Assembly: GCA_001730095.1 (NCBI GenBank)
Contig: MDLF01000018.1
Span: 1-64,000, forward strand
Source of the DNA: Rhodobacteraceae bacterium (ex Bugula neritina AB1)
GTDB lineage: Bacteria > Pseudomonadota > Alphaproteobacteria > Rhodobacterales > Rhodobacteraceae
Reading direction: 5' to 3'
Length of the DNA: 64,000 bases
Below the pieces are notes generated by a model, which did not search any database, had not been told where the DNA came from, and worked only from the letters and a program-made list of their open reading frames with translations. Made by a program: the position numbers and the translations under genes. Positions 26,919-35,327 of the stretch are shown here, piece by piece. Positions within the stretch are counted from its first letter, which is position 1. Every line of letters starts with the position of its first letter.

Positions 26919-27440
26919 CTATGTTTGCAAACCGCGCCGTGCTGGTTCACCAGTCTTGAGTACAGCGTTCAGTATCACAAGGAGCGTGCGCATGATGGCG
27001 CCAAGGATCACCTTTGATGGCTTCGCGTGCGCCTTCGGTTTGGCGGCGAAGTCACGGAGCGCCGGATTGCTTCGCAGAGCGAAAAGCGGCGCCATGTAAA
27101 GCTGGGCTGGATATCCTTGCCTCCGCCAGCCACATGGCGACGGACCTGATATGTTCCAGAACCCTTTGCGTAGGGAGAATGGCCGCGGCCTCATCGTTGG
27201 TTAACCGCCCAAGTCGCGGCAGGTATACCAGACAGGCCGATGCTGTTTTGGAGCCGCCTCCTTTGGCGGGAAGTATGGCGCGGCGGGTGGTTAGGTTTAT
27301 TATGACCGTCACCCCACCGCTTTCAGATCGTTTCAGGAGCCGCCCGCCCGCCAACGGTCTCACGGTTGGCCATCCGGAAAACCGGCCACCTCCAATCTGA
27401 CACCGGCCGAATCAACACCAATGACAAACACAAAATCCTG
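26919..27440 (-). pseudogene. degenerate IS110-family transposase
   Basis: Three pieces in different minus-strand frames read as one broken IS110-type transposase. 27360-27440 gives FVFVIGVDSAGVRLEV, like the DEDD N-terminus (GIDVSK..LDV). About 27195-27330 gives KTASACLVYLPRLGRLTND, like the GPxTAxxLLAxLPELGxL region of transposase domain 20. 26919-27110 gives QLYMAPLFALRSNPALRDF and PSKVILGAIMRTLLVILNAV, the typical C-terminus (LYMAAL..R.NP, KV.L.A.MRKLLVILNA). Roughly 200 central codons are missing and there is at least one frameshift. Family likeness is from memory, not a search. Confidence 0.75.
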
Positions 27441-27486
27441 TGAGTGAGCACCATGGGTGCAAAGGGGCAAAGCCTTTTGTTCTGCC

Positions 27487-29694
27487 TCAGAAAAAGCTTT
27501 GCGGATCGATGTCGATGCTGAGGCGCAAGTCGCCTTTGAGACGCAGCGGCGCGGTCCAGCGGGCGAGGGCCTCCTGCAGCGGCACGCCCTTTGGCGCCTT
27601 GACCAGCAGCCGCACCCGGTGACGGCCGCGGACGCGGGCGATGGGGGCTGGCGCGGGGCCAAACAGCTGGGCGCCGATCCGGCGCAGCGGACCGTCATTG
27701 CGGGCCATGGCGTTGCCAAGGTCAAAGACAGCCGCCAGATCTGGTCCAGACAGGATGATCCCCGCCATCCGGCCATAGGGCGGCACGCCCGCGGCCTGGC
27801 GTTCGGCGGCTTCGGCTTTCCAGAAGTTTTCTTCGTCCCCTGACAGGATCGCGCGGATCACCGGGTGTTCGGGCTGAAAGGTCTGCATCAAAGCCTCGCC
27901 CGGGCGTTCGGCGCGCCCTGCCCGGCCAGCGACCTGGCGCATCAGCTGAAAAGTCCGCTCTGCCGCGCGCAGGTCGGAGCCCTGCAGGCCAAGGTCGGCA
28001 TCAATCACCCCCACCAGCGTCAAGAGCGGGAAGTTGTGGCCCTTGGCGACCAGCTGGGTGCCAAGGATGATGTCCGCCTCGCCTGCCGCAATTTCCTCAA
28101 TCCGCTGCTTCAACGCGCGGGCGGAACCGAACAGGTCGGAGCTGAGCACCGCAATGCGCGCCTCGGGGAACAGCGCAGCAGCTTCCTCCGCCAGCCGTTC
28201 GATACCGGGACCGACCGGAGCCATCTTGCCCTCCACCTCGCAGGAGGGGCAGGCTTCCGGCACCGGTTTGGTTTCGCCGCATTGGTGGCACATCAGCCGT
28301 TTCATGAAGCGGTGCTCGACCATCCGCGCGTCGCAATGATCGCAGGCAACCTGCGCCCCGCAGGCGCGGCAGATGGTGACCGGGGCAAAGCCGCGGCGGT
28401 TGAGGAACAGGAGCGACTGCTCGCCGCGCTCCATGCGCAGTTTCATCGCCTGTTTCAGCGTCGGCGAGATCCAGGTGGATGGCAACAGGTCTTCGGAGCG
28501 CATATCCACCGCCCGCATGTCCGGCAGCACTGAAGCGCCGAAGCGGGAGGTCAGGTTCAGGCGCTTGTACTTGCCCGCCTCGGCATTTGCCCAGGTCTCC
28601 AGGGATGGCGTGGCAGAGGCCAGCACCACCTGCGCCGAGCACATGGCAGCCCGCAGCACCGCCATATCGCGGGCGCTATAGAGAACCCCGTCTTCCTGCT
28701 TGTAAGACGTGTCATGCTCCTCATCGACGATGATCAGGCCCAGATCGCGGAATGGCAGAAACAGAGACGACCGCGCGCCGATCACCAGCTGCGCTGCGCC
28801 CTGCCCAACCATTTTCCAGACCCGGCGGCGTTCGGTCATAGTGGCGCCGGAGTGCCATTCAGCCGGTTTCGCACCGAACCTCGCTTCAACCCGTGTCAGG
28901 AACTCCGCTGTCAGTGCGATTTCGGGAAGCAGCACCAGCGCCTGCCGCCCGGCGCGCAAAGCGGCGGCAACGGCCTCCAGATAGACTTCGGTCTTGCCTG
29001 AGCCGGTGACGCCTTTGAGCAACGTGGTGCCGTAGCACCCGCTGTGGACGCCTTCGGCCAGCGCTTGCGCCGCCTTGGCCTGATCCTCTGTCAGCTGCTT
29101 GGAGGGCAGTTCCGGATCCAGATGCGGGTAAGGAGTGTCGCGTGGCGCTTCCTCCTCGCGCAGGGTGCCCTGTTTGACCAGCCCTTTCACCACCGACGGC
29201 GTGACATCCGCCATATCGGCAAGTTCCCTGGGGGTGAAGGCAAGCCCGCCGTAGTCCTCCAGCACCCCCAGAACACGGCTGCGGGCATCGGTCATCCGGT
29301 CCGGCACGCCGTCGCCCCGGCGCAGGATCTTGCGCATCGAGGGCGGATCGCTGAGGCCCGGCGCGCGGGTGGCCAGTCGCAGCATCGCAGGCATGGGGGT
29401 CAGGGTGTAATCGGCGGCCTTGCCGAGGAACTGGCGCATTTCTGTTCGCATCGGCGCCACATCCAGCACCCGGATCACCGCGCGCAGCTTGGCCGAATCG
29501 AAATCGCCTGCACCCGGACCCCAGACCACACCCAGCACCTTGCGCGGGCCCAGCGGCACCTCGACGTATGCCCCAAGGAAGCAACCGCCCTCGGGGGCGC
29601 GGTAATCCAGAAGCCGGTCAAGGGGTTGCGTGGTCAGCACCCCGACCCGCTCGCCTGCCTGAAAGAACTCCTGCCCGCTCATGCTGCTGCCCAT
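27487..29694 (-). CDS. priA: primosomal replication helicase PriA
   Basis: A 735-residue superfamily 2 helicase that restarts stalled forks. In order: an N-terminal DNA-binding domain, Walker A GVTGSGKTE, DEEHD box, the paired zinc-binding cysteines (CRACGAQVACDHC, CHQCGETKPVPEACPSC), and the helicase C-terminal motifs (GTQLVAKGHNFP, VAGRAGRAERPG). The ATG giving MGSSMSGQEFF is chosen; the ATG four codons later is equally possible. It is divergent from the transaldolase-type gene. Confidence 0.96.
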   Translation of the reverse strand: MGSSMSGQEFFQAGERVGVLTTQPLDRLLDYRAPEGGCFLGAYVEVPLGPRKVLGVVWGPGAGDFDSAKLRAVIRVLDVAPMRTEMRQFLGKAADYTLTPMPAMLRLATRAPGLSDPPSMRKILRRGDGVPDRMTDARSRVLGVLEDYGGLAFTPRELADMADVTPSVVKGLVKQGTLREEEAPRDTPYPHLDPELPSKQLTEDQAKAAQALAEGVHSGCYGTTLLKGVTGSGKTEVYLEAVAAALRAGRQALVLLPEIALTAEFLTRVEARFGAKPAEWHSGATMTERRRVWKMVGQGAAQLVIGARSSLFLPFRDLGLIIVDEEHDTSYKQEDGVLYSARDMAVLRAAMCSAQVVLASATPSLETWANAEAGKYKRLNLTSRFGASVLPDMRAVDMRSEDLLPSTWISPTLKQAMKLRMERGEQSLLFLNRRGFAPVTICRACGAQVACDHCDARMVEHRFMKRLMCHQCGETKPVPEACPSCEVEGKMAPVGPGIERLAEEAAALFPEARIAVLSSDLFGSARALKQRIEEIAAGEADIILGTQLVAKGHNFPLLTLVGVIDADLGLQGSDLRAAERTFQLMRQVAGRAGRAERPGEALMQTFQPEHPVIRAILSGDEENFWKAEAAERQAAGVPPYGRMAGIILSGPDLAAVFDLGNAMARNDGPLRRIGAQLFGPAPAPIARVRGRHRVRLLVKAPKGVPLQEALARWTAPLRLKGDLRLSIDIDPQSFF

Positions 29695-29763
29695 GTTGCC
29701 GCCTGTTATCCCATGAGGTAAAGGCAGATGCGACAGAGGCCAACCCATCCAAAGGACTGCCCC

Positions 29764-30417
29764 ATGAAATTCTTCGTAGATACCGCCGAGATTGGCGCCA
29801 TTGCCGAGCTCAACGACCTGGGCATGGTGGATGGCGTCACCACCAACCCGTCACTGATCAAAAAATCCGGTCGCGACATCATCGAAGTGACCAAGGAGAT
29901 CTGCGATCTGGTCGACGGCCCGGTCTCCGCCGAGGTTACCGCCACTGATGCGGACACCATGATCGCCGAGGGGCGCAAGCTGGTGGAGATTGCCGAGAAC
30001 ATCGCAGTAAAGGTGCCGCTGACCTGGGACGGGCTGAAGGCCTGCAAAACCCTGAGCGATGATGGCCACATGGTGAATGTGACCCTGTGCTTCTCTGCCA
30101 ACCAGGCGCTGCTGGCTGCCAAGGCGGGCGCCACCTTCATCTCCCCCTTCATCGGGCGACTGGATGACATCAACCTGGACGGCATGGAGCTGATCGAGGA
30201 CATCCGCACGATCTATGACAACTACGGGTTCGAAACCCAGATTCTTGCGGCCTCGATCCGCTCGGTGAACCATGTACTGGACTCGGCCCGTATTGGCGCC
30301 GACGTGATCACCGCGCCGCCCGCCGTGATCAAGGCGATGGTGAACCACCCGCTGACCGACAAGGGTTTGGACACTTTCCTGGCCGATATCAAAGCGGCTG
30401 AGATCAAGATCCTCTGA
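29764..30417 (+). CDS. fsa: transaldolase-family aldolase (fructose-6-phosphate aldolase type)
   Basis: A 217-residue small transaldolase (TalC/FSA subfamily): [24 protein letters not shown], the Schiff-base lysine in [15 protein letters not shown], and the phosphate-binding end [16 protein letters not shown] ... [10 protein letters not shown]. It either transfers dihydroxyacetone units in the pentose phosphate pathway or splits fructose 6-phosphate; the family cannot be split by eye. AAGGAC precedes the ATG; a clear terminator follows. Confidence 0.93.
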   Translation: MKFFVDTAEIGAIAELNDLGMVDGVTTNPSLIKKSGRDIIEVTKEICDLVDGPVSAEVTATDADTMIAEGRKLVEIAENIAVKVPLTWDGLKACKTLSDDGHMVNVTLCFSANQALLAAKAGATFISPFIGRLDDINLDGMELIEDIRTIYDNYGFETQILAASIRSVNHVLDSARIGADVITAPPAVIKAMVNHPLTDKGLDTFLADIKAAEIKIL

Positions 30418-30439
30418 AACCTTACTGCTCTGACAGTCC

Positions 30440-30468
30440 AAAGGCGCTCCGGGAGGGGCGCCTTTTTG
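30440..30468 (+). terminator. intrinsic terminator of the aldolase gene
   Basis: AAAGGCGC pairs with GCGCCTTT (30440-30447 with 30458-30465) and runs into a T5 tract, 22 bases after the stop codon. Confidence 0.92.
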
Positions 30469-30490
30469 TTTCACAGGTCTTGGCCCAGGT

Positions 30491-30673
30491 TGCTCTCCCG
30501 CGGCCCGCCCCTCCCCGGCTGCCGCCGGAGACAGCCGGGTCTTGGGCACGGCAGCGCGCCTACGGCGCGCTGCAGCGGCATTTCATGCCGCTGGCGCCGG
30601 GCAACGCTCGGCGCCCGGCCCAACGGGAGCGGTGCATGCTTGCACCGGCGACGGGCGGGAGGCCCGCTGAGCA
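30491..30673. repeat. multi-hairpin intergenic element
   Basis: A 183-base GC-rich element with an outer imperfect stem (TGCTC and CCCGCCC at 30491-30510 against GGGCGGG and GAGCA at 30653-30673). It encloses at least four perfect hairpins: CCCGGCTG/CAGCCGGG, GCAGCGCGCC-TAC-GGCGCGCTGC (30551-30573), AGCGGCA-TTTCA-TGCCGCT (30574-30592) and GGTGCA/TGCACC. It lies between the aldolase terminator and the DUF484 gene. The layout suggests a structured RNA or a dispersed cruciform repeat; no function is proven. Confidence 0.55.
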
Positions 30674-30776
30674 CAGTAAATTCGACCCGCTCCTCATTTT
30701 TCAGCAGCTTTGCCCATTTCCCGTGTTATACACATCGCCAAACCCGTCAGAGGTCCGGAGCCGCAAGAGTTCACGT

Positions 30777-31484
30777 ATGAGCAGTTCAAGCAATACAGCC
30801 AGCCTGGAAGACCAGCTGCGCCAGGCGATTCTCGCCAAACCTGATGCGGTGCTGGAAGACCAGCACCTGATGAACGCCCTGGTTGCGGCGAATGAACGGG
30901 CGATGGGCTCCAACGTGGTCGATCTGCGCGGCATCGCCATGGAGCGGATGGCCGCCCGGCTCGACCGGCTGGAGGACACGCACAGGTCGGTTATTGCGGC
31001 GGCCTATGACAATCTGGCCGGCACCAACCTGATCCACCGCGCCGTGCTGCGGCTGCTGGAGCCGCGCGATTTCAACGCCTTTCTTGCGTGTCTGGAACAG
31101 GACATGCCGGAAATCCTGCGGGTCAACACGCTGGCGCTGGTGCTGGAAACCGCGCAGCCCGGTGGCGCCGAAGTGGAGCGCAAGTCCGCGGCGCTGAAGC
31201 TGGCCGGGCCTGGCTTTACAGTGAGCTATGCCGGACAGCCCGGCCATGACCGGCCTGTGACATTGCGCCAAACCCAGAGCGGCAGCCCGCGGGTTTACGG
31301 GCCGCAGGCGGAATGGATCCGCTCTGAGGCCTGCCTGATGCTGGATCTGGGCGAAGGCCGCCTGCCCGGTATGCTGGTGTTGGGCTCGGAAGACCCACAT
31401 CAGTTCTCGCCAATGCAGGGGACCGATCTTCTCACCTTCTTCGGCGGCGTCTTTGAACGTGCGATGCGCTGCTGGCTGTCATGA
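30777..31484 (+). CDS. DUF484 family protein
   Basis: A 235-residue cytoplasmic protein starting MSSSSNTASLEDQLRQAI. It matches the DUF484 family, GAF-like proteins almost always encoded directly upstream of xerC. N-terminal helices with a coiled-coil tendency (AMERMAARLDRLEDTHRS) precede a GAF-like domain ending in SPMQGTDLLTFFGGVFERA. The function is unknown; the ATGA overlap with xerC suggests a shared role. A longer reading to 30480 runs through the hairpin element and is rejected. Confidence 0.88.
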   Translation: MSSSSNTASLEDQLRQAILAKPDAVLEDQHLMNALVAANERAMGSNVVDLRGIAMERMAARLDRLEDTHRSVIAAAYDNLAGTNLIHRAVLRLLEPRDFNAFLACLEQDMPEILRVNTLALVLETAQPGGAEVERKSAALKLAGPGFTVSYAGQPGHDRPVTLRQTQSGSPRVYGPQAEWIRSEACLMLDLGEGRLPGMLVLGSEDPHQFSPMQGTDLLTFFGGVFERAMRCWLS

Positions 31485-32401
31485 CCCTGATCTCTCCTGC
31501 CTGCCGCGACGCCCTGCAGCTGTGGCTGGCGCGTCTGGGCGGGCTGGAGGATGCCTCTGACAACACGCTGGCCGCCTACCGCGGCGATGTTACGGCCTTT
31601 CTGTCCTTCATGACCCAGCACAGCGGCGGACCGCAGGGGCTGGGGGCGCTGGCGCAGATCACCACGTCGGACATGCGCGCCTGGATGGCGTCTGAGCGCA
31701 ACTCAGGCACCGGAGCCCGGTCGCTGGCGCGCAAGCTGTCAGCGGTCAAGAATTTCTACCGCTGGCTGGCAGAGCGAGAAGGATTTGAGCCGGCCGCAGT
31801 GCTGCTGGCCCGTTCCCCCAAGTTTCAAAAGAAATTGCCGCGCCCGCTGGCGCCGGAGGCCGCCAAAGCGGTTCTGCAAACCGTCGAACTGCAATCGCAA
31901 CAGGATTGGGTGGCGGCACGAGACGTGGCGGTGGTAACGCTGCTTTACGGCTGTGGGCTGCGGATTTCCGAAGCATTGGGGCTGACAGGTGCGGATGCAC
32001 CGCTGCCGCCAGTCTTACGTATTCTGGGCAAGGGTCGAAAAGAGCGCGTGGTGCCGGTCCTGCCTGCCGCCCGCGATGCGGTAGAACGCTACCTGTCCCT
32101 GTGCCCGCATCCGCAGGACACCACCGCGCCGCTGTTCCGGGGCGTACGAGGCGGCGCGCTGAACCCGCGCCAAATTCAGGGAGTGATGGCGAAAACCCGC
32201 GCCCAGCTGGGGCTGCCAGCGACCGCCACCCCGCATGCGCTGCGCCACAGCTTTGCAACCCATCTGCTGGAGGCCGGCGGCGACCTGCGCGCCATCCAGG
32301 AGCTTCTGGGGCATGCCTCCCTGTCCACGACCCAGGCCTATACGGCAGTCGATACAGCCCATCTGATGGACGTATACAACAAGGCCCATCCGAAAGCGTG
32401 A
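31481..32401 (+). CDS. xerC: site-specific tyrosine recombinase XerC
   Basis: A 306-residue tyrosine recombinase with a SAM-like N-terminal core-binding domain and the catalytic residues in order: Arg in YGCGLRISEALGL, Lys in GKGRKERVVP, HALRHSFATHLL (His and Arg), LGHASLSTTQAYT (His and the Tyr nucleophile). It resolves chromosome dimers at dif. The context (DUF484 upstream) and the length identify the chromosomal XerC rather than a phage integrase. Confidence 0.95.
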   Translation: MTLISPACRDALQLWLARLGGLEDASDNTLAAYRGDVTAFLSFMTQHSGGPQGLGALAQITTSDMRAWMASERNSGTGARSLARKLSAVKNFYRWLAEREGFEPAAVLLARSPKFQKKLPRPLAPEAAKAVLQTVELQSQQDWVAARDVAVVTLLYGCGLRISEALGLTGADAPLPPVLRILGKGRKERVVPVLPAARDAVERYLSLCPHPQDTTAPLFRGVRGGALNPRQIQGVMAKTRAQLGLPATATPHALRHSFATHLLEAGGDLRAIQELLGHASLSTTQAYTAVDTAHLMDVYNKAHPKA

Positions 32402-32450
32402 TTTGACCAGGAGCCCCGGCCTGGCATTTGCTGCCAACAGGGGAATCATC

Positions 32451-32678
32451 ATGCCTGAGGAACACACCGCGCCAGTTATGCTAATCAGTCTTCTGACCTG
32501 TTCCGCCTGCGGGCAAGAAACGCAGGAAGAGATGCCGCAGAACGCCTGCCAGTGGTTTTATGCATGCCCGGCCTGCCGTACCCTTCTGAGGCCAAAACCC
32601 GGCGACTGCTGTGTTTTTTGCTCCTACGGAACTGTCCCCTGCCCACCGGTGCAATCCGGGGGCAGCTGCTGCGGTTGA
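32451..32678 (+). CDS. GDCCVxC-domain small cysteine-rich protein
   Basis: A 75-residue protein with two CxxC pairs (TCSACG, ACPACR) and the hallmark KPGDCCVFCSYGTVPCPP, as in the family whose members in some genomes replace Cys by selenocysteine in this motif. Here all are Cys. It ends GGSCCG. It probably binds metal or works in thiol redox chemistry; the role is unknown. The ATG giving MPEEHTAPVML has AGGGGA upstream. Confidence 0.85.
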   Translation: MPEEHTAPVMLISLLTCSACGQETQEEMPQNACQWFYACPACRTLLRPKPGDCCVFCSYGTVPCPPVQSGGSCCG

Positions 32679-32791
32679 GAGAGCCACTGAGCAATTTACT
32701 AAAATGCACACTATTTCTCCCGGAGGCCAGCAAGCCTCTGTTAAGGCGCAGCGGGCCAGATGACAGAAACCGATCCAGAAAGGATTCTGCC

Positions 32792-32998
32792 ATGACCTGT
32801 GCCGGCTTTGCCGTATTATTTGCCGATGGAGCCCCTGCCGCCCCTGCCCCGCCGCCTGATGTGCATCCGTGGCCGCGCAAAATGCCCCTGCAGACCCCCT
32901 ATTCTTCGCGCGAAATAACCGACCCCGAGCCGCACGGCCGCCGCATGTCCGTTTTCAAACTGGCAACGGGTACGGATTTCCGCCCTATTCTGCACTGA
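32792..32998 (+). CDS. possible small protein
   Basis: A 68-codon frame with AAAGGA 7-8 bases upstream of its ATG. The peptide is Pro-rich at the start (APAAPAPPPDVHPWPRKMPL), ends MSVFKLATGTDFRPILH and shows no known motif. It lies between the GDCCVxC gene and pcs in a spacer of about 360 bases that otherwise holds nothing recognisable. Coding status is uncertain. Confidence 0.35.
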   Translation: MTCAGFAVLFADGAPAAPAPPPDVHPWPRKMPLQTPYSSREITDPEPHGRRMSVFKLATGTDFRPILH

Positions 32999-33037
32999 AC
33001 GGTTGCGGGTCCGGGGCAAATTCGCCATCAGGGACAA

Positions 33038-33748
33038 ATGACACCTCAGATCCGCGCACTCTCCGTTCACCTGCTCACCGCTACCGGCGCCGTTTTTGCC
33101 ATGCTGGCCATGCTGGCGGCGGCTGAAGGCAAATGGAGCCTGATGTTCCTGTGGCTAGTGGTCGCCTTTGCGGTGGACGGCATCGACGGTCCGCTGGCGC
33201 GACACTATCACGTCAAGCGTTACTCGCCGGAATTCGACGGGGTGCTGCTGGATCTGATCATCGACTATCTGACCTATGTCTTCATCCCTGCTTTTGCCCT
33301 GTTCCAGTCCGGGCTGATGGCGGGCTGGACCGGCTGGTTTGCCATCATCGTAATCACCTTTGGCAGTGCGATGTATTATGCCGACACGCGGATGAAGACC
33401 AAGGACAACTCCTTCTCCGGATATCCCGGCGTGTGGAACATGCCGGTACTGGTGATCTTTGCGCTGGAACCCAGCCATTGGACCAGCCTGATTTTGGTGA
33501 CATTGCTGTCCGTTGCCATGTTCCTGCCGCTGAAATTCATCCATCCGGTGCGCACAGTGCGCTGGCGCAAGGTGTCACTGCCGATGGCACTGGCCTGGAC
33601 CTTCTTTGCCGGCTGGGCCGCCTGGGTCGATTTCCACCCGGCCAGTTGGGCCCATTGGGGTCTGGTGGTGACATCCGTCTATCTTCTGTTCGTCGGCATC
33701 GCCCAGCAGATCGTGCCAGAGCAGCAGGGGGGCTCTGCGGCGCCGTGA
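33038..33748 (+). CDS. pcs: phosphatidylcholine synthase
   Basis: A 236-residue inner-membrane enzyme that condenses CDP-diacylglycerol with choline. It has about 6-8 TM helices and the CDP-alcohol phosphotransferase motif DGIDGPLAR ... GVLLDLIIDY, with the required Asp residues and the Pcs-specific DGIDG form. Pcs is typical of alphaproteobacteria that interact with eukaryotes or use choline. Confidence 0.94.
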   Translation: MTPQIRALSVHLLTATGAVFAMLAMLAAAEGKWSLMFLWLVVAFAVDGIDGPLARHYHVKRYSPEFDGVLLDLIIDYLTYVFIPAFALFQSGLMAGWTGWFAIIVITFGSAMYYADTRMKTKDNSFSGYPGVWNMPVLVIFALEPSHWTSLILVTLLSVAMFLPLKFIHPVRTVRWRKVSLPMALAWTFFAGWAAWVDFHPASWAHWGLVVTSVYLLFVGIAQQIVPEQQGGSAAP

Positions 33749-33858
33749 CGGCAGCTGGCTGAAGGGGCGCATCCTCTCAGGACGCTTCGAATGTCTTCAC
33801 CCCGCAGCTTTTCCAGCCAGAGCGGGGCGCACGGAAAGCGTTTTGGCGGCGCAGGCTG

Positions 33859-34311
33859 TCAGATCAAAAGCCCCGCAGCGCCTTCGTGTTTCAGAAGTTC
33901 CACCTTGGTCTCCACTCCGCCCTTGCCGGAAAAACCGCCCAGCCCAGAGGCCCCCAGCACCCGGTGACAGGGGATGATCACCGGAATCGGGTTGCCGCCG
34001 CAGGCATTTCCGACGGGTTGTGGCGGGACGCCCAGTTCCTTGGCGATCTCGCCGTAAGTGCGGGTTTCGCCAAAGGGGATCGCCAGCATCGTATTGCAGA
34101 CCGCGCGCTGAAAATCCGACCCGTCCACCTGCAGCGGCAGGTCGAACTCTGTCAGCTCACCGGCAAAATAGGCACGCAGCTGCGCAAGCGCTGCGGTGAG
34201 CAGCGCCGATCCCCCGTCAGCTTCTGCAGTCCAATCCAGGCGCACGATGGCGCCGTCCCGCTCCGAGACACTGAGCGGACCGACGGGTGTCTCCAGGCTG
34301 GCTGAAATCAT
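33859..34311 (-). CDS. ogt: methylated-DNA-protein cysteine methyltransferase
   Basis: A 150-residue O6-alkylguanine-DNA alkyltransferase with the active-site IPCHRVLGASGLGGFSGG-like motif (PCHRV, nucleophile Cys) and the helix-turn-helix (TRTYGEIAKELGVP). GGAGGAAA precedes the ATG. It is convergent with pcs. The GNACGGNPIPVIIPC stretch fits the family. Confidence 0.93.
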   Translation of the reverse strand: MISASLETPVGPLSVSERDGAIVRLDWTAEADGGSALLTAALAQLRAYFAGELTEFDLPLQVDGSDFQRAVCNTMLAIPFGETRTYGEIAKELGVPPQPVGNACGGNPIPVIIPCHRVLGASGLGGFSGKGGVETKVELLKHEGAAGLLI

Positions 34312-34396
34312 TTTTTTCCTCCGGTGCATGCCTGGCAGCAAGCTCTGCCGCGCCAACGCCCGCCACAAGCCCCGGCTTCAAACCTCTGCAGCCACA

Positions 34397-34411
34397 TTAA
34401 CACTTTGTTAA
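34397..34411 (+). promoter_or_regulatory. CtrA-type box between ogt and the 112-residue gene
   Basis: TTAACACTTTGTTAA, a perfect TTAA-N7-TTAA site, 79 bases upstream of the plus-strand gene at 34491 and 85 bases upstream of the divergent ogt. Binding is inferred. Confidence 0.6.
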
Positions 34412-34490
34412 CCAGTGCTAACAGTTTCCTGCCAGGTTACCTCCAATTCTACTAAAGTGAATTTCAAGAACGTAGCAACAGGCCAGTCAG

Positions 34491-34829
34491 ATGATTTCCG
34501 CAGTCTCCAATACCGCCAGCTTTCACAACAACATGCTGCAGTCTCAGGCGCGCAAGCCAGCCGATGGGGCGATGATCAATGGCATGCCTTCCGCCTCGGG
34601 CCGGGATGCGGTGCCAAACGGCTCTGCGGCTGACGCCCTGACCACCCAGTACATCGGCCCCGCCCGCGGGGCTGCGCGGGCTGAGGCGCTGGAGCTGCGC
34701 CCGGCGACAGGTTTCAACATGGATGCCTATTTTCAGGATCTGATGAACGGCTGCCAGGCCGGTCCCAGACCGGTCAGCCATATCGTGGCGGAAGCGAATT
34801 ATGCCATGACCCAGCGCATCACCGGCTAG
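34491..34829 (+). CDS. small protein of unknown function (CtrA-box gene 1)
   Basis: A 112-residue protein starting MISAVSNTASFHNNMLQ, without signal peptide or TM helix and rich in Ala, Asn and Gly. No family recognised. The C-terminal part (ATGFNMDAYFQDLMNG ... HIVAEANYAMTQRITG) looks helical. A perfect CtrA box lies upstream, and a second one separates it from the next gene. Confidence 0.7.
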   Translation: MISAVSNTASFHNNMLQSQARKPADGAMINGMPSASGRDAVPNGSAADALTTQYIGPARGAARAEALELRPATGFNMDAYFQDLMNGCQAGPRPVSHIVAEANYAMTQRITG

Positions 34830-34914
34830 TCATCCGCATGTGAAAACCTGCGGCAGCCCCGCCGGTCACCCTCCTACAGGAGACTAGCGTTTACCCGCTG
34901 TTAAGCTTGTTGTG

Positions 34915-34929
34915 TTAAAACCGCTTTAA
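34915..34929 (+). promoter_or_regulatory. CtrA-type box upstream of the 116-residue gene
   Basis: TTAAAACCGCTTTAA, a perfect TTAA-N7-TTAA site 35 bases upstream of the ATG at 34965. The spacing suits an activator bound at or near the -35 region. Confidence 0.6.
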
Positions 34930-34964
34930 GAAAGGTTCAATGCCTCTGCGAAGGACCATCTGTG

Positions 34965-35315
34965 ATGTTTATACCAGTATCAGGACGTATAGATCCTATC
35001 AAACCAAACCGCGGTCTTCTGACTGCACGCCCCGTTGTCCGCTCTGACAACCCGGACAAAAGCGAATCTGCCGACAACAGGCCGCGCGGCGAAGAAGACT
35101 CTCAGCAGGAGACGCTGCTCCTGGAAGACGGCGATTCAATCTGGGATACTGCCGGAACCGAAACACCGGTGCCCGGCCACGAGCTGTTTCACGAAAACGC
35201 TGTTCTGGCTGAACATCTGGTCATGCAGCACGCTTGGCCGCAGGGCAATAATCGCGCAGGCGGCGCCCTGACGGCTTCTCACGGATATGAGGAAGCCAGG
35301 ACGCTGACCGCCTGA
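34965..35315 (+). CDS. small acidic protein of unknown function (CtrA-box gene 2)
   Basis: A 116-residue soluble protein starting MFIPVSGRIDPIKPNR. The middle is strongly acidic and probably disordered (SESADNRPRGEEDSQQETLLLEDGD); the C-terminal part holds HELFHENAVLAEHLVMQHAW. No family recognised. The ATG has GAAGGA upstream; a GTG 3 bases earlier is possible. It is convergent with the LysM gene, with only 12 bases between the stops. Confidence 0.7.
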   Translation: MFIPVSGRIDPIKPNRGLLTARPVVRSDNPDKSESADNRPRGEEDSQQETLLLEDGDSIWDTAGTETPVPGHELFHENAVLAEHLVMQHAWPQGNNRAGGALTASHGYEEARTLTA

Positions 35316-35327
35316 CGCCGTGCGGAT

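Noticed and set aside
30480-30776. N-terminal extension of the DUF484 protein through the hairpin element
   Set aside because: The extension reads Pro/Arg-rich translated hairpin DNA; the family start is at MSSSSNTASLEDQL.
31481-32401. XerC as a mobile-element integrase
   Set aside because: DUF484 directly upstream, housekeeping neighbours and the absence of attachment repeats point to the chromosomal dif recombinase.
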